Assembly: GCA_021820845.1 (NCBI GenBank)
Contig: JAKADC010000002.1
Coordinates: 124,001 to 188,000, forward strand
Direction: 5' to 3'
DNA: 64,000 nucleotides
Origin: Pseudomonadota bacterium
Lineage (GTDB): Bacteria > Pseudomonadota > Gammaproteobacteria > Burkholderiales > Thiobacillaceae
Translations under genes and position numbers: made by a program
Part shown: positions 8,313-17,227 of the stretch, piece by piece
How positions within the stretch are numbered: the first letter of the stretch is position 1
How the letters are laid out: each line of letters starts with the position of its first letter
Notes under the pieces: generated by a model
Told to the model about the DNA's origin: nothing
Databases searched by the model: none
Seen by the model: only the letters and a program-made list of their open reading frames with translations

Positions 8313-9784
8313 GGCTGCGCGTCCAGATAGTGGAAGCTCACGACCCGCCCGAACCAGGGCAGCCAGCCGGGGTCGATGTCGAGGCCCAGGCGGCGCACGC
8401 GCAGGTCGGTGTCCTGCAGGCGGAAATGCACATCGACGTGGGTCGGCGTGGCGCTCAGGCGTGCCGGGCGCAGGACTGCGCTGGCGAGGGCGATGCGCCC
8501 CGCGCGGCGCAGCCAGCGGCGGGCGGCGGCGAGCCAAAGCGCGGCCTGGGCCGCGACGTCCGGGGCTCGGCCCGGCGTCTCGGCCAGCGCCCACGCCGGG
8601 TCGCCCCCGGCTACCGCCAGACGCCGCAGCGCCAGGCCCAGCACGGCGCGCGCGAGGGTGCCGGCGGCATCCTCGTCTCCGGCCAGGCGCTGGGGGAGTC
8701 CGAGCCGGGCGAGCACGGGCAGCAGGAACAGCAGGCCGCCGGCATCGGTCGGGCGGAGGGTCGGTTCGGCCAGGACAAGGGCGGCCGCCGCGGTGGGCGG
8801 TGGATCGGCGCTTGCCGTGGCGGCGGCGACGGGCCGGCGCTCGGCCCTGGGCACCGGGCTCGCTGCATGCTCTTCATCGTGAGCGGCATCCGGCGCCAGT
8901 GTCCGCGTTGCCGCGTCCGCCCGGCGCATCGACGCTGGCGCTGGAGGAAGCGGATGGCGCCGGGCCGGCGGTGTTCCAGCACGCTGCACCGGGCCCGGCG
9001 GGTCCACCGGGTGGCTTGCCGGCACGGCACGCGCCGCGTTGCCTGTCGCCTCGGGTAGCGTCATTGTCCGGACCCCTGGCGGTGCCGCAATGCGCCCAGT
9101 CCGCTGGCGCGCGGGTTGCCACCATCGCGCGGGCGACGCGCGCCCGGCGTCCGGACCGATCCCGGATGCACCGTCGCCGCCTGGCGCGGGCGCCTCCGGC
9201 ATGGGCGCCTCCGGCAAGGCGATACCCGCCCGGCTCAGCCACGCCTGGCCCAGTGCCGGGTCGACGCCGGCCAGCCAGACGGCGCCCGCCGCTTCGGACT
9301 CGACCGCCGCCAGCCAGGCCGGCAGGGCGGCGCGCGCCTCGGGCCACTGCGCCACCGCCGTGGCGATGCGTACCAGGCTGGCCGCGGCGGCGAGGGCGGG
9401 ATCGAACTCCGGCACCGCCAGCGGCCAGTACCACGCATCCACCGGCGCGGCGCGGAGCAGGCGCCATGCGAGCCGGATGCGCGCGTCGAGGCGGCTGGCG
9501 AAGGCGACGCGATCGGCCCGGTCGGCCGAAGCCGTGCCGCCGTCCACCCATGCGCCGCCCTGCGCGGCCATGCGCTGCTCGATCAGCACGGACAGGGATT
9601 GCGGCGTGACGTCACGGCCGACGCGGCCGAGGTCGAGTCGGCGCACCAGGTACACGCGGCTGTCCTGGCCGGGCAGGCTGGCACAGCGCAGGCCGTCTTC
9701 GAGTCGCGGCAGCAGCGCGCGGACCGCGTCCGCACTCGGCGCCTGGAGGCGCAGACGGCGTACCTGGCGGTCGGCTGCGGCCAT
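8309..9784 (-). CDS. eCIS locus protein of unknown function (491 aa)
   Basis: Starts MAAADRQVRRLRLQ. It has an N-terminal helical, Leu/Ala-rich domain (about residues 1-190), a Pro/Ala/Arg-rich low-complexity middle (about 190-330), and a C-terminal domain (about 340-491) opening with GGLLFLLPVLARLG and ending with a beta-rich segment (HVDVHFRLQDTDLRVRRLGLDIDPGW). No family is recognised. It overlaps the AAA+ ATPase by four bases and follows the 658-aa protein closely, so translation is probably coupled with both. Because it precedes the ATPase it may be an assembly partner rather than a particle component; this is inference. Confidence 0.75.
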   Translation of the reverse strand: MAAADRQVRRLRLQAPSADAVRALLPRLEDGLRCASLPGQDSRVYLVRRLDLGRVGRDVTPQSLSVLIEQRMAAQGGAWVDGGTASADRADRVAFASRLDARIRLAWRLLRAAPVDAWYWPLAVPEFDPALAAAASLVRIATAVAQWPEARAALPAWLAAVESEAAGAVWLAGVDPALGQAWLSRAGIALPEAPMPEAPAPGGDGASGIGPDAGRASPARWWQPARQRTGRIAAPPGVRTMTLPEATGNAARAVPASHPVDPPGPVQRAGTPPARRHPLPPAPASMRRADAATRTLAPDAAHDEEHAASPVPRAERRPVAAATASADPPPTAAAALVLAEPTLRPTDAGGLLFLLPVLARLGLPQRLAGDEDAAGTLARAVLGLALRRLAVAGGDPAWALAETPGRAPDVAAQAALWLAAARRWLRRAGRIALASAVLRPARLSATPTHVDVHFRLQDTDLRVRRLGLDIDPGWLPWFGRVVSFHYLDAQP

Positions 9785-9791
9785 GGCGGGC

Positions 9792-11768
9792 TCAGCGGGC
9801 GAACAGGGTGCGCACGGCCGAGGCGCTGCTCAGGCTGACCGAGGCCGCGTTGTCGAAATGCACGCTGACGTCGTTGCCGAGATCGACCCTGGCGGCGACC
9901 GTGTGGATGACCTCGGCGGTGACCTCCAGGGCGCCGATGTCCGCCACCTGGGCCCGCGCGATCAGGTCGGCGCCGCGGTACAGCAGGGCCTGCATGCCGA
10001 CGCGCAGCCGGCTCGGGTTCGCGACCGCGAGCGGGATGTGCACGCCGACGCCGACGCCGGTGACCGGCCGCGCCATGTGCCCGGCGATGATCCGGTCCAC
10101 GGGGGCGTGAGAGGCGAGCAGCAGGCACATGCGCACGACGTCGTTGATCAGCGCCACCGCCTGCGGCTGGGCGACCTGGATCTGCGCGAACAGCCAATCG
10201 ACATAGGCCTGCATCTGGCGCCGGTCGAGGTAGGCGATCTCCGCCCAGCGCGGCAGGTTGCCGAGGTTGCGCAGGTTGGGCGCGGCGTCGAACTCGGACA
10301 GCGTGTCGGCCCACTCCAGGCGCATGACCGCGGGGATGGCCGAGAACTCGGCGTGCAGACAGGCGACGATCCTGCGGAAATTCTCCAGCTCGGCCGCCGC
10401 GGCCCGCGCAACGTCGGGGCGGCCGTGACCGCCCTCGGCGAGATCGCCGAACGACACAGCCGGCTCGGCCTGGGTGCGGATGCCCTGCCAGGTGGCGCTG
10501 GCGAAGCTGGCCAGGTTGAGGCCCCGAACCGCTGCCAGGCGCGGCGCCAGGGCCGCGGCCTGGCGCGTGGCCACGCCGGCGATGGCATCGACCAGCTTCC
10601 CGGTGCCGAGCGCCCGGGCCGCCAGGAGGGGCGTGGCGACGCCCGCCGCGGCGCGCATTTGCGCGCTTTGCACGAGGCGCACCAGCTGGTCGATCTTGTC
10701 GAGCCGGTGCAGCAACGGTGGCGCCTTGACGAACCAGTTGGCTGGCGCTTCGCGCAGCACGCGCAGCATGTCGGTCAACTCGTCGGGGACGTCGGGGAGT
10801 TCCCTGAGACAGGCCGGGACCGGCGCATCGACCAGGCCCGGATCCACCGCATGGGTGAAGGTGGGGATCAGATTGTCGGCCTCGCGCGGCCGCATGTAGG
10901 CGAGGAACGGCACCTCCTGCGCCAACACCTGCGCGCGGCGCGCGTTGACGGCGGCGATGCGGTCCTCTTCCTCGGCCATCAGCGCGCGCGCCACGCTGAC
11001 GTCATGGCGTGCCTCGGCAACGCGGTCGCCGGCCGCATCGAGGCGCGACGTCGTATCCGCGTCGGCCTGCCGCAGATCGTTCAGCGCCTGCACGCAGCGG
11101 TTCAACAGGTTGCGGTAGCGCAGCACGTTGGCCTCGAACTGCCGCAGCAGCACGACGCTGTTGTCGGACACGTCGGTGGTCTGGGAGAAGTGCTCGGCTT
11201 CGTCCAGCACGGTGACCTGCGGCGACTCGAGCAGCTTGGTCAACAACAAGGGGTGGGCGTTGAACTGGGCAAACTCGCGGAAGTTGCCTGGCGCCTTGTC
11301 GAGGACTATTTTGCCGCTGTCGTCTTTTTCGATGAAATCGAGGAAGGGATCGCGGATCGGCGCCGGCGTCGGGTCGCCGGTCGTGGCGGCGACCGGGCGC
11401 ACCAGCCCGTATACGCGTATGCCGGCGAACAGCCCGGGCGTGACGCCGCCGTCCTCGGCGGTCAGCTGCTGCATCAGTTGCAGGATGGCGGACACCGCCT
11501 GCTGCCGTGACGAGAGCGCGTAGTCGCGGGCTTCGGCCGAGGCCGGATCCTTGAGCCGCTCGGCAATCGCCGTCGTGCGGATGTCGACCTTGCCGATCAC
11601 GGGGTTCGCCTGCATCAGCTCCACGGGGGTGATCTTGCCCGGGGTGTAGATCGGCTGGAAGGTCGTCGCCTGCACGACCTCCTGAACGGTGCTGATCTCT
11701 CGGACATTGTTGGCGATGGTTTCGGTCAGGGCCGTGGACCTGTTGAAGGAATTGATCACGAAGGACAT
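9792..11768 (-). CDS. eCIS locus protein of unknown function (658 aa), partly coiled coil
   Basis: Begins MSFVINSFNRSTALTETIAN. The N-terminal 300 residues are helical, with a clear coiled-coil stretch (SRLDAAGDRVAEARHDVSVA and onward). The middle is Ala-rich, and the last 130 residues look beta-rich (GVGVHIPLAVANPSRLRVGM; DVSVHFDNAASVSL). I do not recognise a family. It lies between the lectin-module protein and the 491-aa protein, in the part of the operon where other eCIS loci keep tape-measure, fibre or baseplate-extension genes. It could fill one of those positions, although 658 residues with short coiled coils is small for a classical tape measure. Confidence 0.75.
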   Translation of the reverse strand: MSFVINSFNRSTALTETIANNVREISTVQEVVQATTFQPIYTPGKITPVELMQANPVIGKVDIRTTAIAERLKDPASAEARDYALSSRQQAVSAILQLMQQLTAEDGGVTPGLFAGIRVYGLVRPVAATTGDPTPAPIRDPFLDFIEKDDSGKIVLDKAPGNFREFAQFNAHPLLLTKLLESPQVTVLDEAEHFSQTTDVSDNSVVLLRQFEANVLRYRNLLNRCVQALNDLRQADADTTSRLDAAGDRVAEARHDVSVARALMAEEEDRIAAVNARRAQVLAQEVPFLAYMRPREADNLIPTFTHAVDPGLVDAPVPACLRELPDVPDELTDMLRVLREAPANWFVKAPPLLHRLDKIDQLVRLVQSAQMRAAAGVATPLLAARALGTGKLVDAIAGVATRQAAALAPRLAAVRGLNLASFASATWQGIRTQAEPAVSFGDLAEGGHGRPDVARAAAAELENFRRIVACLHAEFSAIPAVMRLEWADTLSEFDAAPNLRNLGNLPRWAEIAYLDRRQMQAYVDWLFAQIQVAQPQAVALINDVVRMCLLLASHAPVDRIIAGHMARPVTGVGVGVHIPLAVANPSRLRVGMQALLYRGADLIARAQVADIGALEVTAEVIHTVAARVDLGNDVSVHFDNAASVSLSSASAVRTLFAR

Positions 11769-11774
11769 GGCGGT

Positions 11775-14660
11775 TTACCTCGCGGGCTTGATCTTGGCGA
11801 CGTAGTCGGCGAGCTGGGCCTGGGTCGCGACCGCGGTGTCGGCCTTGGCGATGCTCGCGAGTGCGGGCGAGATCGCGAGGCGGTTGGCCTCGGAGCCGAG
11901 CATCAGCTGACGCAGGCGATAGATGTCGGTCTGCAGCTTCAGGAAGCCGTAGTCGATGATGCCGTCCGCGCGATCGATGCGGGCGCGCAGGTAGTCGACG
12001 AAGGCGGCCAGGCCGCGCAGCGGCAGTTGCGCCTTCTCCTCCGGGGACAGCACCGAGAACAAGGGGTCGTCGATCAGGTTGTTGATGATTTCGACCTGGC
12101 CGATGCGCGCGCCGGGGGTGGGCGCATACAGGGCGGCGGGATCGAGGTAATTCCAGTTGCCGAACAGCACCGCGCCGGTCGGCGGGAAGCGGCTGAACCA
12201 GGGGCGCTCCCGGTTGTTGGCGCCGATCAGCCCCACGCCGGCAAACGCCGCGCAGCCGTCGAAAAGAGTGAAGGCCATGCCGTTGATGCGGTCCCTGGCG
12301 GCGATGCCGACATCGGCGATCGGGACCTCCAGGCGCACCCACCGGCCCGGCGCCGGCATGGCGTCGACCCGATGGCGCGAGGCGCTTTCGGCAATGCCCC
12401 AGCCGATCAGGTCGCGGCCCCAGAAGGCGCGGTGCTCCCAGGTCTGGTTGATGTTCCACTGCAGCATCAGTTCGCGGGGCGGCTCGTTGCCGTCGACGTA
12501 GACCCAGGCATAGAGGCGGTCGCCCGCCTTCGGCACGAGGGTCGCCGTGGCGTCCTGGAAGAAGTGCTGGTAGAGGCCGGCCCGCGCCGGCTCGGTGTGG
12601 CCGCCGTCCCCCGCCGGGACCGTGTCCGGCAGGCTCGGCACGACTCCGCCGGCCGGGTCGAACGGGGTCCACAGGTCGTTGTCGGAGAGCGCCTCCCAGG
12701 GGTCGTCGGTCTCGCTCTGCGCGGCGACGCGCGCGCCTGCGGGAAGCACATTGGCGAACCAGGGGCGATCGATGACACGGCGGCGTTGGAGCCCCGCGCT
12801 CGCCCCGGTGGCGCCGAATACGGCGCGGCCCTCGACCATGCCGAAGAGCATGCCGTCGACCTGCGCGGCATTGTCGGTCAGGCTGATGCCGGAGTCGGCG
12901 ACCGGCACCGCGAGCCTGATCCAGCGGCCGAGGGCGGGCAGGTCGCCGAGTGCCTTGGCGTTGGGCGCCGCGGCGACGGCTGCTCCCCAGTACACCTGCG
13001 CCGAGCTGCCGCCCGGGAGGTGCCAGCCGAGCAGCAGGCTGGTGGGCGGATGGTCTGGATCGAGGTAGACCCAGGCGTAGAGCGTGTCGGCCGAGTTGAT
13101 CGCGAACGGCGTCGTGGCGCTGTCGAAGCTGAAGCCGTGGAAGCCGGCGCGCAGCGGGTTGCGATGCCCGCCGCCCGCGGGCGGCGGCCCCCAGGGGCTG
13201 AGCGTCTCGGTCTCGCCGGTGTCGTCGTCGTAGGGCGCCACGGTCTGGGGCTTGCCGGTGAGCGCCCGGGCGAGCACCGCGCGCTCGTTGCGCAGCCCCT
13301 GGCGCCCGCCCAGTTCGCGCGCGCGCGTCAGCAGGAAGCGGTCGAGGGTGGCCTGGAATTCCGGATCGATGGCTTCGGTGACGAGCAGGCGCGGCTCCCA
13401 CGACGCCAGCGGGACCGGCACCATGATGCGCACCGATTCCTGGGCGGTGACGTCGAGCGGCGCCAGGGCCGCGCACTGGCGGATGGCGAGGTCGAGCTGA
13501 TCGACCGGCACCGGCACGGCATCGAGGTCGTAGCCAGCGGGGAAGAAAGCGCTGCGGTGGCTGGCCGTGTCGAAGGCGTTGCGCGGCAACAGGCCGACCG
13601 GCGGCAGGCGACTGCCGAAGGCGCCGGCGAGCGTCGCGGGGTCGGGCGTGGGGTCGCCCGCCGCGGCGATCTGTTCCGCGAACTGTTCGATCTGCGCCTG
13701 CCAGAGCTGGGGCAGGCGGTCGTTGGCGGCGAGCCCGCTGCCGGCGAGTTGCAGGCGCGCGTCGCGTGCCCGGCCGCCCTGGCGCACGACGCTGGCGCGA
13801 TCGATCCACAGCGGTTGATGGCTGCTGTCCAGGCCGACCATCGCGATGGGCACGCCCCAGGGTTCCCAGGGCAGGGCCGCGCCGTCCTGGAGCGTGGCTT
13901 CGGCGGTGAAGATCGACCAGGCCAGCGCGTTGCGCCATTGTGCCGCCGGCAGGCTCGGCAGATCCGACCACTCCTGTGGCCACACATACCAGAGCAGGCG
14001 CACGGCGTCGGCGATGCGCCAGTCCTCGAAAGAAACCGGCTCCTGTGCAGTGGTGTCGGTCTGCGCAGGGCCGGGCCAGGCGCAGCGATCGCACGGGTCC
14101 ATGGCATCGAAGCTGGAACTGTCGACCAGCACCGGCTGCAACACCAGGACGCCGATCGCGGGTAGGTTGGACACGGCTGCGTCCGGCAGCGTGCCGAGGG
14201 TCGGGCCGATGGCGCGCGGGCGCAGGCTTCCGGCGGGCTCGTCGCCGGCGCGCGGACCAACGCCGCTGCCGTCGACGAAGAAGCCGGGCGGGGCGACCAC
14301 GGGCACGTCGGCGAGCAGGCAGGACAGCGCCTGGTTCAACACCGCGTCCTCGCCGCTCAGTGCCAGGCCGCGGCCCGGTGCGACCTTGAGATGCACCGCG
14401 GCGAAGCCCGTGGCGCTCGGGACCGGTGCGGCCTCGACCTGCAGGCCGTCGACCACGCCCGCGCTCCAGTCCTGGCCGCGTTCGGCGATATGGCCGGCCT
14501 GCCATTGCTGGCGCTGCGCCAGGACGTTGGCGGTGAGCGCGCGGCCGGGGAACAGGTTGGGGCGGCGCAGCCAGTCGCTCGCCGCCTCGGTCGCGGTCTC
14601 GGGCGACAGGGCGACGATGCGTTCGCCCGCCAAGGGATGGACGATGGGGCGGATGCTCAC
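11775..14660 (-). CDS. large eCIS locus protein with duplicated lectin-like module (961 aa)
   Basis: A GTG start at 14660 follows GGAGACG. The N-terminal half is mixed alpha/beta with no family I know. Two similar modules follow, beginning near residues 499 and 688. Each opens with GGH, then D-x-LYAWVY, a PP-x-x-L-x-L-x-W strand, a -YWG/-FWG segment, and GRW-[IV]-RL-x-VP-[IV]-AD-x-GI. This pattern resembles concanavalin-type beta-sandwich (carbohydrate-binding) domains. The last 120 residues are helical. Position and duplicated sandwich modules suggest a baseplate-distal or receptor-contact role; that is inference. Translation is probably coupled to the neighbours, which are only 6 and 12 bases away. 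Confidence 0.78.
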   Translation of the reverse strand: MSIRPIVHPLAGERIVALSPETATEAASDWLRRPNLFPGRALTANVLAQRQQWQAGHIAERGQDWSAGVVDGLQVEAAPVPSATGFAAVHLKVAPGRGLALSGEDAVLNQALSCLLADVPVVAPPGFFVDGSGVGPRAGDEPAGSLRPRAIGPTLGTLPDAAVSNLPAIGVLVLQPVLVDSSSFDAMDPCDRCAWPGPAQTDTTAQEPVSFEDWRIADAVRLLWYVWPQEWSDLPSLPAAQWRNALAWSIFTAEATLQDGAALPWEPWGVPIAMVGLDSSHQPLWIDRASVVRQGGRARDARLQLAGSGLAANDRLPQLWQAQIEQFAEQIAAAGDPTPDPATLAGAFGSRLPPVGLLPRNAFDTASHRSAFFPAGYDLDAVPVPVDQLDLAIRQCAALAPLDVTAQESVRIMVPVPLASWEPRLLVTEAIDPEFQATLDRFLLTRARELGGRQGLRNERAVLARALTGKPQTVAPYDDDTGETETLSPWGPPPAGGGHRNPLRAGFHGFSFDSATTPFAINSADTLYAWVYLDPDHPPTSLLLGWHLPGGSSAQVYWGAAVAAAPNAKALGDLPALGRWIRLAVPVADSGISLTDNAAQVDGMLFGMVEGRAVFGATGASAGLQRRRVIDRPWFANVLPAGARVAAQSETDDPWEALSDNDLWTPFDPAGGVVPSLPDTVPAGDGGHTEPARAGLYQHFFQDATATLVPKAGDRLYAWVYVDGNEPPRELMLQWNINQTWEHRAFWGRDLIGWGIAESASRHRVDAMPAPGRWVRLEVPIADVGIAARDRINGMAFTLFDGCAAFAGVGLIGANNRERPWFSRFPPTGAVLFGNWNYLDPAALYAPTPGARIGQVEIINNLIDDPLFSVLSPEEKAQLPLRGLAAFVDYLRARIDRADGIIDYGFLKLQTDIYRLRQLMLGSEANRLAISPALASIAKADTAVATQAQLADYVAKIKPAR

Positions 14661-14672
14661 GGCGCGTCTCCG

Positions 14673-16046
14673 TTAACTGGGTGTCGGGGGATTGACCACG
14701 ACCGGCGTGCCGGCCAAGTCGTCGCGGTAGGCGAGGTTGCGTCGGCGCACGTACCAGAGCGTGGGCAGGTTGGCCAGGCGCGCCCACTCGGCGTCGGCGG
14801 GCGTGGCGACCACCGGGGTGGACACCGGCAGCGGCAGGCGCAGGCGCTGCAGGATCTCGAGCGGCTTGCGCTGCGCCACCAGGTTGGGCGCGGCGGGCTT
14901 GAGCAGGCGCGTGCGCGATTGGAGCTGGCTCAGCGTGCCGCGGAATTCGGCGCGCGGCACGGGTGCGAGGATGAGCACCGCGGTCAGGTCGAGCGCCGCC
15001 TCGGGCGCGAGGAAGTCGATCGGCGGCAGGGCCAGGGCTTCTTCCACCAGCGCCGGCAGTTCGTCGTCGGGGATGATGGAGAAATCGCAATCGACCTCGG
15101 ACGGGAAATAGCGCTGGGTGAAATCCGCGGTGTCGATGATCCCGGGGGGCAGGGGACCAGCCGGCGGCAGCGCCGGGAACTGGCTCGCGGCGGGGAAGCT
15201 GCGCCCGCGCATCTGCGCGACCACGTCGGCGAGATGCACCTGATGCTGCATCAGGTGCGCCAGGCGCAAGGCGCGCGGCGCGAAGCCCAGCCCGGGCAGG
15301 TCGCCGCGGTCGGCGCCGAGCTCGCGCCGCACCATGGCCTCGTCGATCCAGACGATGTTGTTGCCCTGCAGGGCGAGCATGGCGATCGGCAACACGTTGG
15401 CCGAGACCATGGCCTGCTGCGACTGCGTGAAGATGGTGCGCGCCGCGCGTCCGCGCCGCGCCTCGAGCGCATCGGCGGCGCCGTCGTCCTGCCAGGGCAC
15501 GAGCACCACCGCCGTGGCCTCGACGATGTCGCCGTCCTCGACCGTGCGCGGGCCGGTGAGCGTGGTCGGATAGGCGCCGACGGGATTGGCGCTGAACTCC
15601 ACCGGGCGCAGCGCGAGCACGAACAGGCCGGTGCGGCTGCGCAGGGGCGCCACGGGAATGCGCCCCAGCCCGAACTTCGCCGAGTACTGCTCGGCCACGG
15701 GAATGTCGGCGAGGTTGATCTTGAGGGTATGCGGCAGCAGCACCAGTTCGCCTGCCGGCGTGATGCCCTGGCCGGCGGCGACGTTGAGTCCTTGCGGCGT
15801 GTCGCCGGGGCTGACGAACAGGCCCGAGGCCACGCCGCTGCCGGCCTCGCGGCCGAGATCGGCCTCGCGGGTGAGGAAATATTGCTGGTCGCGGATCAGG
15901 TCGCGCGCCGCCAGGAAGCGGCCGTCGAAGTAGCGCGGCCGTTCGCGCCGGGGGTCGCTGACCAGCACGCCCGCCGTCCGCAGCGCGGCCACGTCGGCGG
16001 GGTCGATCAGTTCGCGTGCCGCGCCCAATGTGAGATTCATCGCCAT
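14673..16046 (-). CDS. eCIS locus protein, RPRYFDGRFL / D-L-x-x-x-Q-Y family (457 aa)
   Basis: ATG 16046 follows a GGAG. Near residue 35 it has RPRYFDGRFLAARDLIRDQQYF, followed by a GSGVASGL stretch and a Gly-rich beta segment (NVAAGQGITPAGELVLLP). The same arrangement occurs in the next upstream gene, so the two are paralogues over about 100 N-terminal residues. The remainder is a long mixed region with Pro-rich linkers. Proteins with this N-terminal pattern tend to sit in eCIS-like loci, but no biochemical function is known to me. Probably a structural accessory of the baseplate. Confidence 0.75.
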   Translation of the reverse strand: MAMNLTLGAARELIDPADVAALRTAGVLVSDPRRERPRYFDGRFLAARDLIRDQQYFLTREADLGREAGSGVASGLFVSPGDTPQGLNVAAGQGITPAGELVLLPHTLKINLADIPVAEQYSAKFGLGRIPVAPLRSRTGLFVLALRPVEFSANPVGAYPTTLTGPRTVEDGDIVEATAVVLVPWQDDGAADALEARRGRAARTIFTQSQQAMVSANVLPIAMLALQGNNIVWIDEAMVRRELGADRGDLPGLGFAPRALRLAHLMQHQVHLADVVAQMRGRSFPAASQFPALPPAGPLPPGIIDTADFTQRYFPSEVDCDFSIIPDDELPALVEEALALPPIDFLAPEAALDLTAVLILAPVPRAEFRGTLSQLQSRTRLLKPAAPNLVAQRKPLEILQRLRLPLPVSTPVVATPADAEWARLANLPTLWYVRRRNLAYRDDLAGTPVVVNPPTPS

Positions 16047-16072
16047 GGCGAACTCCGTCTAAAAGTCATGCA

Positions 16073-16981
16073 TCACATGCCATCCCACTGGGCCAGGAGC
16101 GCCAGCGGGGGAAGAAAGCGCCGCGCCCAGTTGTCGAGCAGCGGCGGGTCGGCGCTGCGCACCGGCGGGTCGGTGGTGCCCACGGGCAGGAACACGCGCC
16201 CCAGGAAGATGGCGCTCGGGTCCATGTCCACGGGCTGCTCCGGCAAGGGCGAGAGCCCACCCGAGCCGCCGGCGTGGCCGCTGCCGGCATAGCCGGACAG
16301 GATCGCGTCCTGGGCCGCGTTGCGGCGATCCGCGAGGCTCGCGTCCGGATTGCCGATCACTGCCGCGCCAGGCGGCAAGGGCAGGCCGGAATACCTGTCG
16401 CCCAAGGTGTCGCGCGGGATCAGTTGCAGCTCGTACGCATCGCGGATGCGCGCGGTCGAGACTGCGTTGAGCGCGTCGAACGGGCCAGCCGCGAAACTCG
16501 GCGTCAGGCCTACGGGACACTGGGCGAAGCGGATGAACACGTCGGCGACGACGGCGCGCGCGGGCAGCGCCGCGCCGCTGTCGTGCAGCCGCGGCGACAC
16601 GAAGCGCTCCAGGTTGTCGTAGGCGCAGCGGCGCAGGGTGTCGCCCGCATCGCGGTCGTGGATCAGCGTGTACCAGTTTTCCAGGCGCAGGCAGGCGGGC
16701 CGGGGCACCTCGACCAGGCGTCCCAGGCGGTCGATGGCGAGGCCGGGATTGACCTGGATCTCCTCCGGCTGGGTGGTGGTCGCGTCTACGTGCACGACCT
16801 CCAATCCGGCCAGGGTGCCGCCGCCGGCCAGGAAGGCCAGGGCGCGCGCGAGGCGGCCGCGGTGATAGGTCTGCTCGTCGCTGAAGTCCTGGGCATCGAG
16901 CAGCATGCCCGTGGCATAGGCGGGCCGTTCGGCGCGCGGCTGCGCATAGAGCGGATCGGCTTCCTTGGTGAGTAGGCTCAT
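16073..16981 (-). CDS. eCIS locus protein, RPAYATGMLL / DFxxEQxY family (302 aa)
   Basis: ATG 16981 with AGGACA upstream. The N-terminus contains RPAYATGMLLDAQDFSDEQTY and later a GLAIDRLGRLVEVP segment, matching the equivalent region of the 457-aa protein downstream. The middle is mixed; near residue 225 there is a Gly/Ser-rich linker (GSGHAGGSGG). The C-terminus has short beta strands (IFLGRVFLPVG). Function is unknown. The N-terminal pattern and its place right after the tail-protein-I gene and two tiny Ig-like proteins suggest a baseplate or fibre accessory. Confidence 0.75.
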   Translation of the reverse strand: MSLLTKEADPLYAQPRAERPAYATGMLLDAQDFSDEQTYHRGRLARALAFLAGGGTLAGLEVVHVDATTTQPEEIQVNPGLAIDRLGRLVEVPRPACLRLENWYTLIHDRDAGDTLRRCAYDNLERFVSPRLHDSGAALPARAVVADVFIRFAQCPVGLTPSFAAGPFDALNAVSTARIRDAYELQLIPRDTLGDRYSGLPLPPGAAVIGNPDASLADRRNAAQDAILSGYAGSGHAGGSGGLSPLPEQPVDMDPSAIFLGRVFLPVGTTDPPVRSADPPLLDNWARRFLPPLALLAQWDGM

Positions 16982-17002
16982 GGCGTGTCCTCGTGTGGCG
17001 GG

Positions 17003-17221
17003 CTAGCCCGGGCTGACGGGGTCGATCGGGGTCACGACGTGGGTGAGGGGTCCGACGCTGGCCGCGAGCACCTGCACCACCCGGTCGTCCGGCTGCGAGC
17101 GGTTGCCCGCGCTGTCGACCACGACGAGGCGAAAGCGATGGCGGCCGACGGGCAGCCCGGCATCGACCGACACCCCCGGTACGGCCGTGGTCACAGGCTG
17201 GCCGATGACGAACTGGGTCAC
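17003..17221 (-). CDS. tiny Ig-like protein, paralogue of the next gene (72 aa)
   Basis: A GTG at 17221 gives 72 residues. It contains PVGRHRFRLVVVDSAGN-R-S-x-PD, almost the same as the PIGRQRFRLVVVDDSGN-x-S-x-PD of the 105-aa protein encoded just upstream, so it is a tandem duplicate. The pattern is an Ig/fibronectin-like beta strand pair (an extracellular bacterial Ig motif). It is short, with only part of one domain. Six bases separate it from the previous stop. Role unknown; possibly a decoration or adaptor subunit. Confidence 0.65.
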   Translation of the reverse strand: MTQFVIGQPVTTAVPGVSVDAGLPVGRHRFRLVVVDSAGNRSQPDDRVVQVLAASVGPLTHVVTPIDPVSPG

Positions 17222-17227
17222 GGCCGC

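Noticed and set aside
9039-11510. 823-residue open frame on the plus strand
   Set aside because: Antisense of the 658- and 491-aa genes; His/Gly/Arg-rich composition typical of a GC-driven frame.
11002-15090. 1362-residue open frame across several genes on the minus strand
   Set aside because: It is Arg/Pro/Ala-rich translation of high-GC DNA in the wrong frame; the true genes in another frame have family motifs, ribosome sites and tight spacing.
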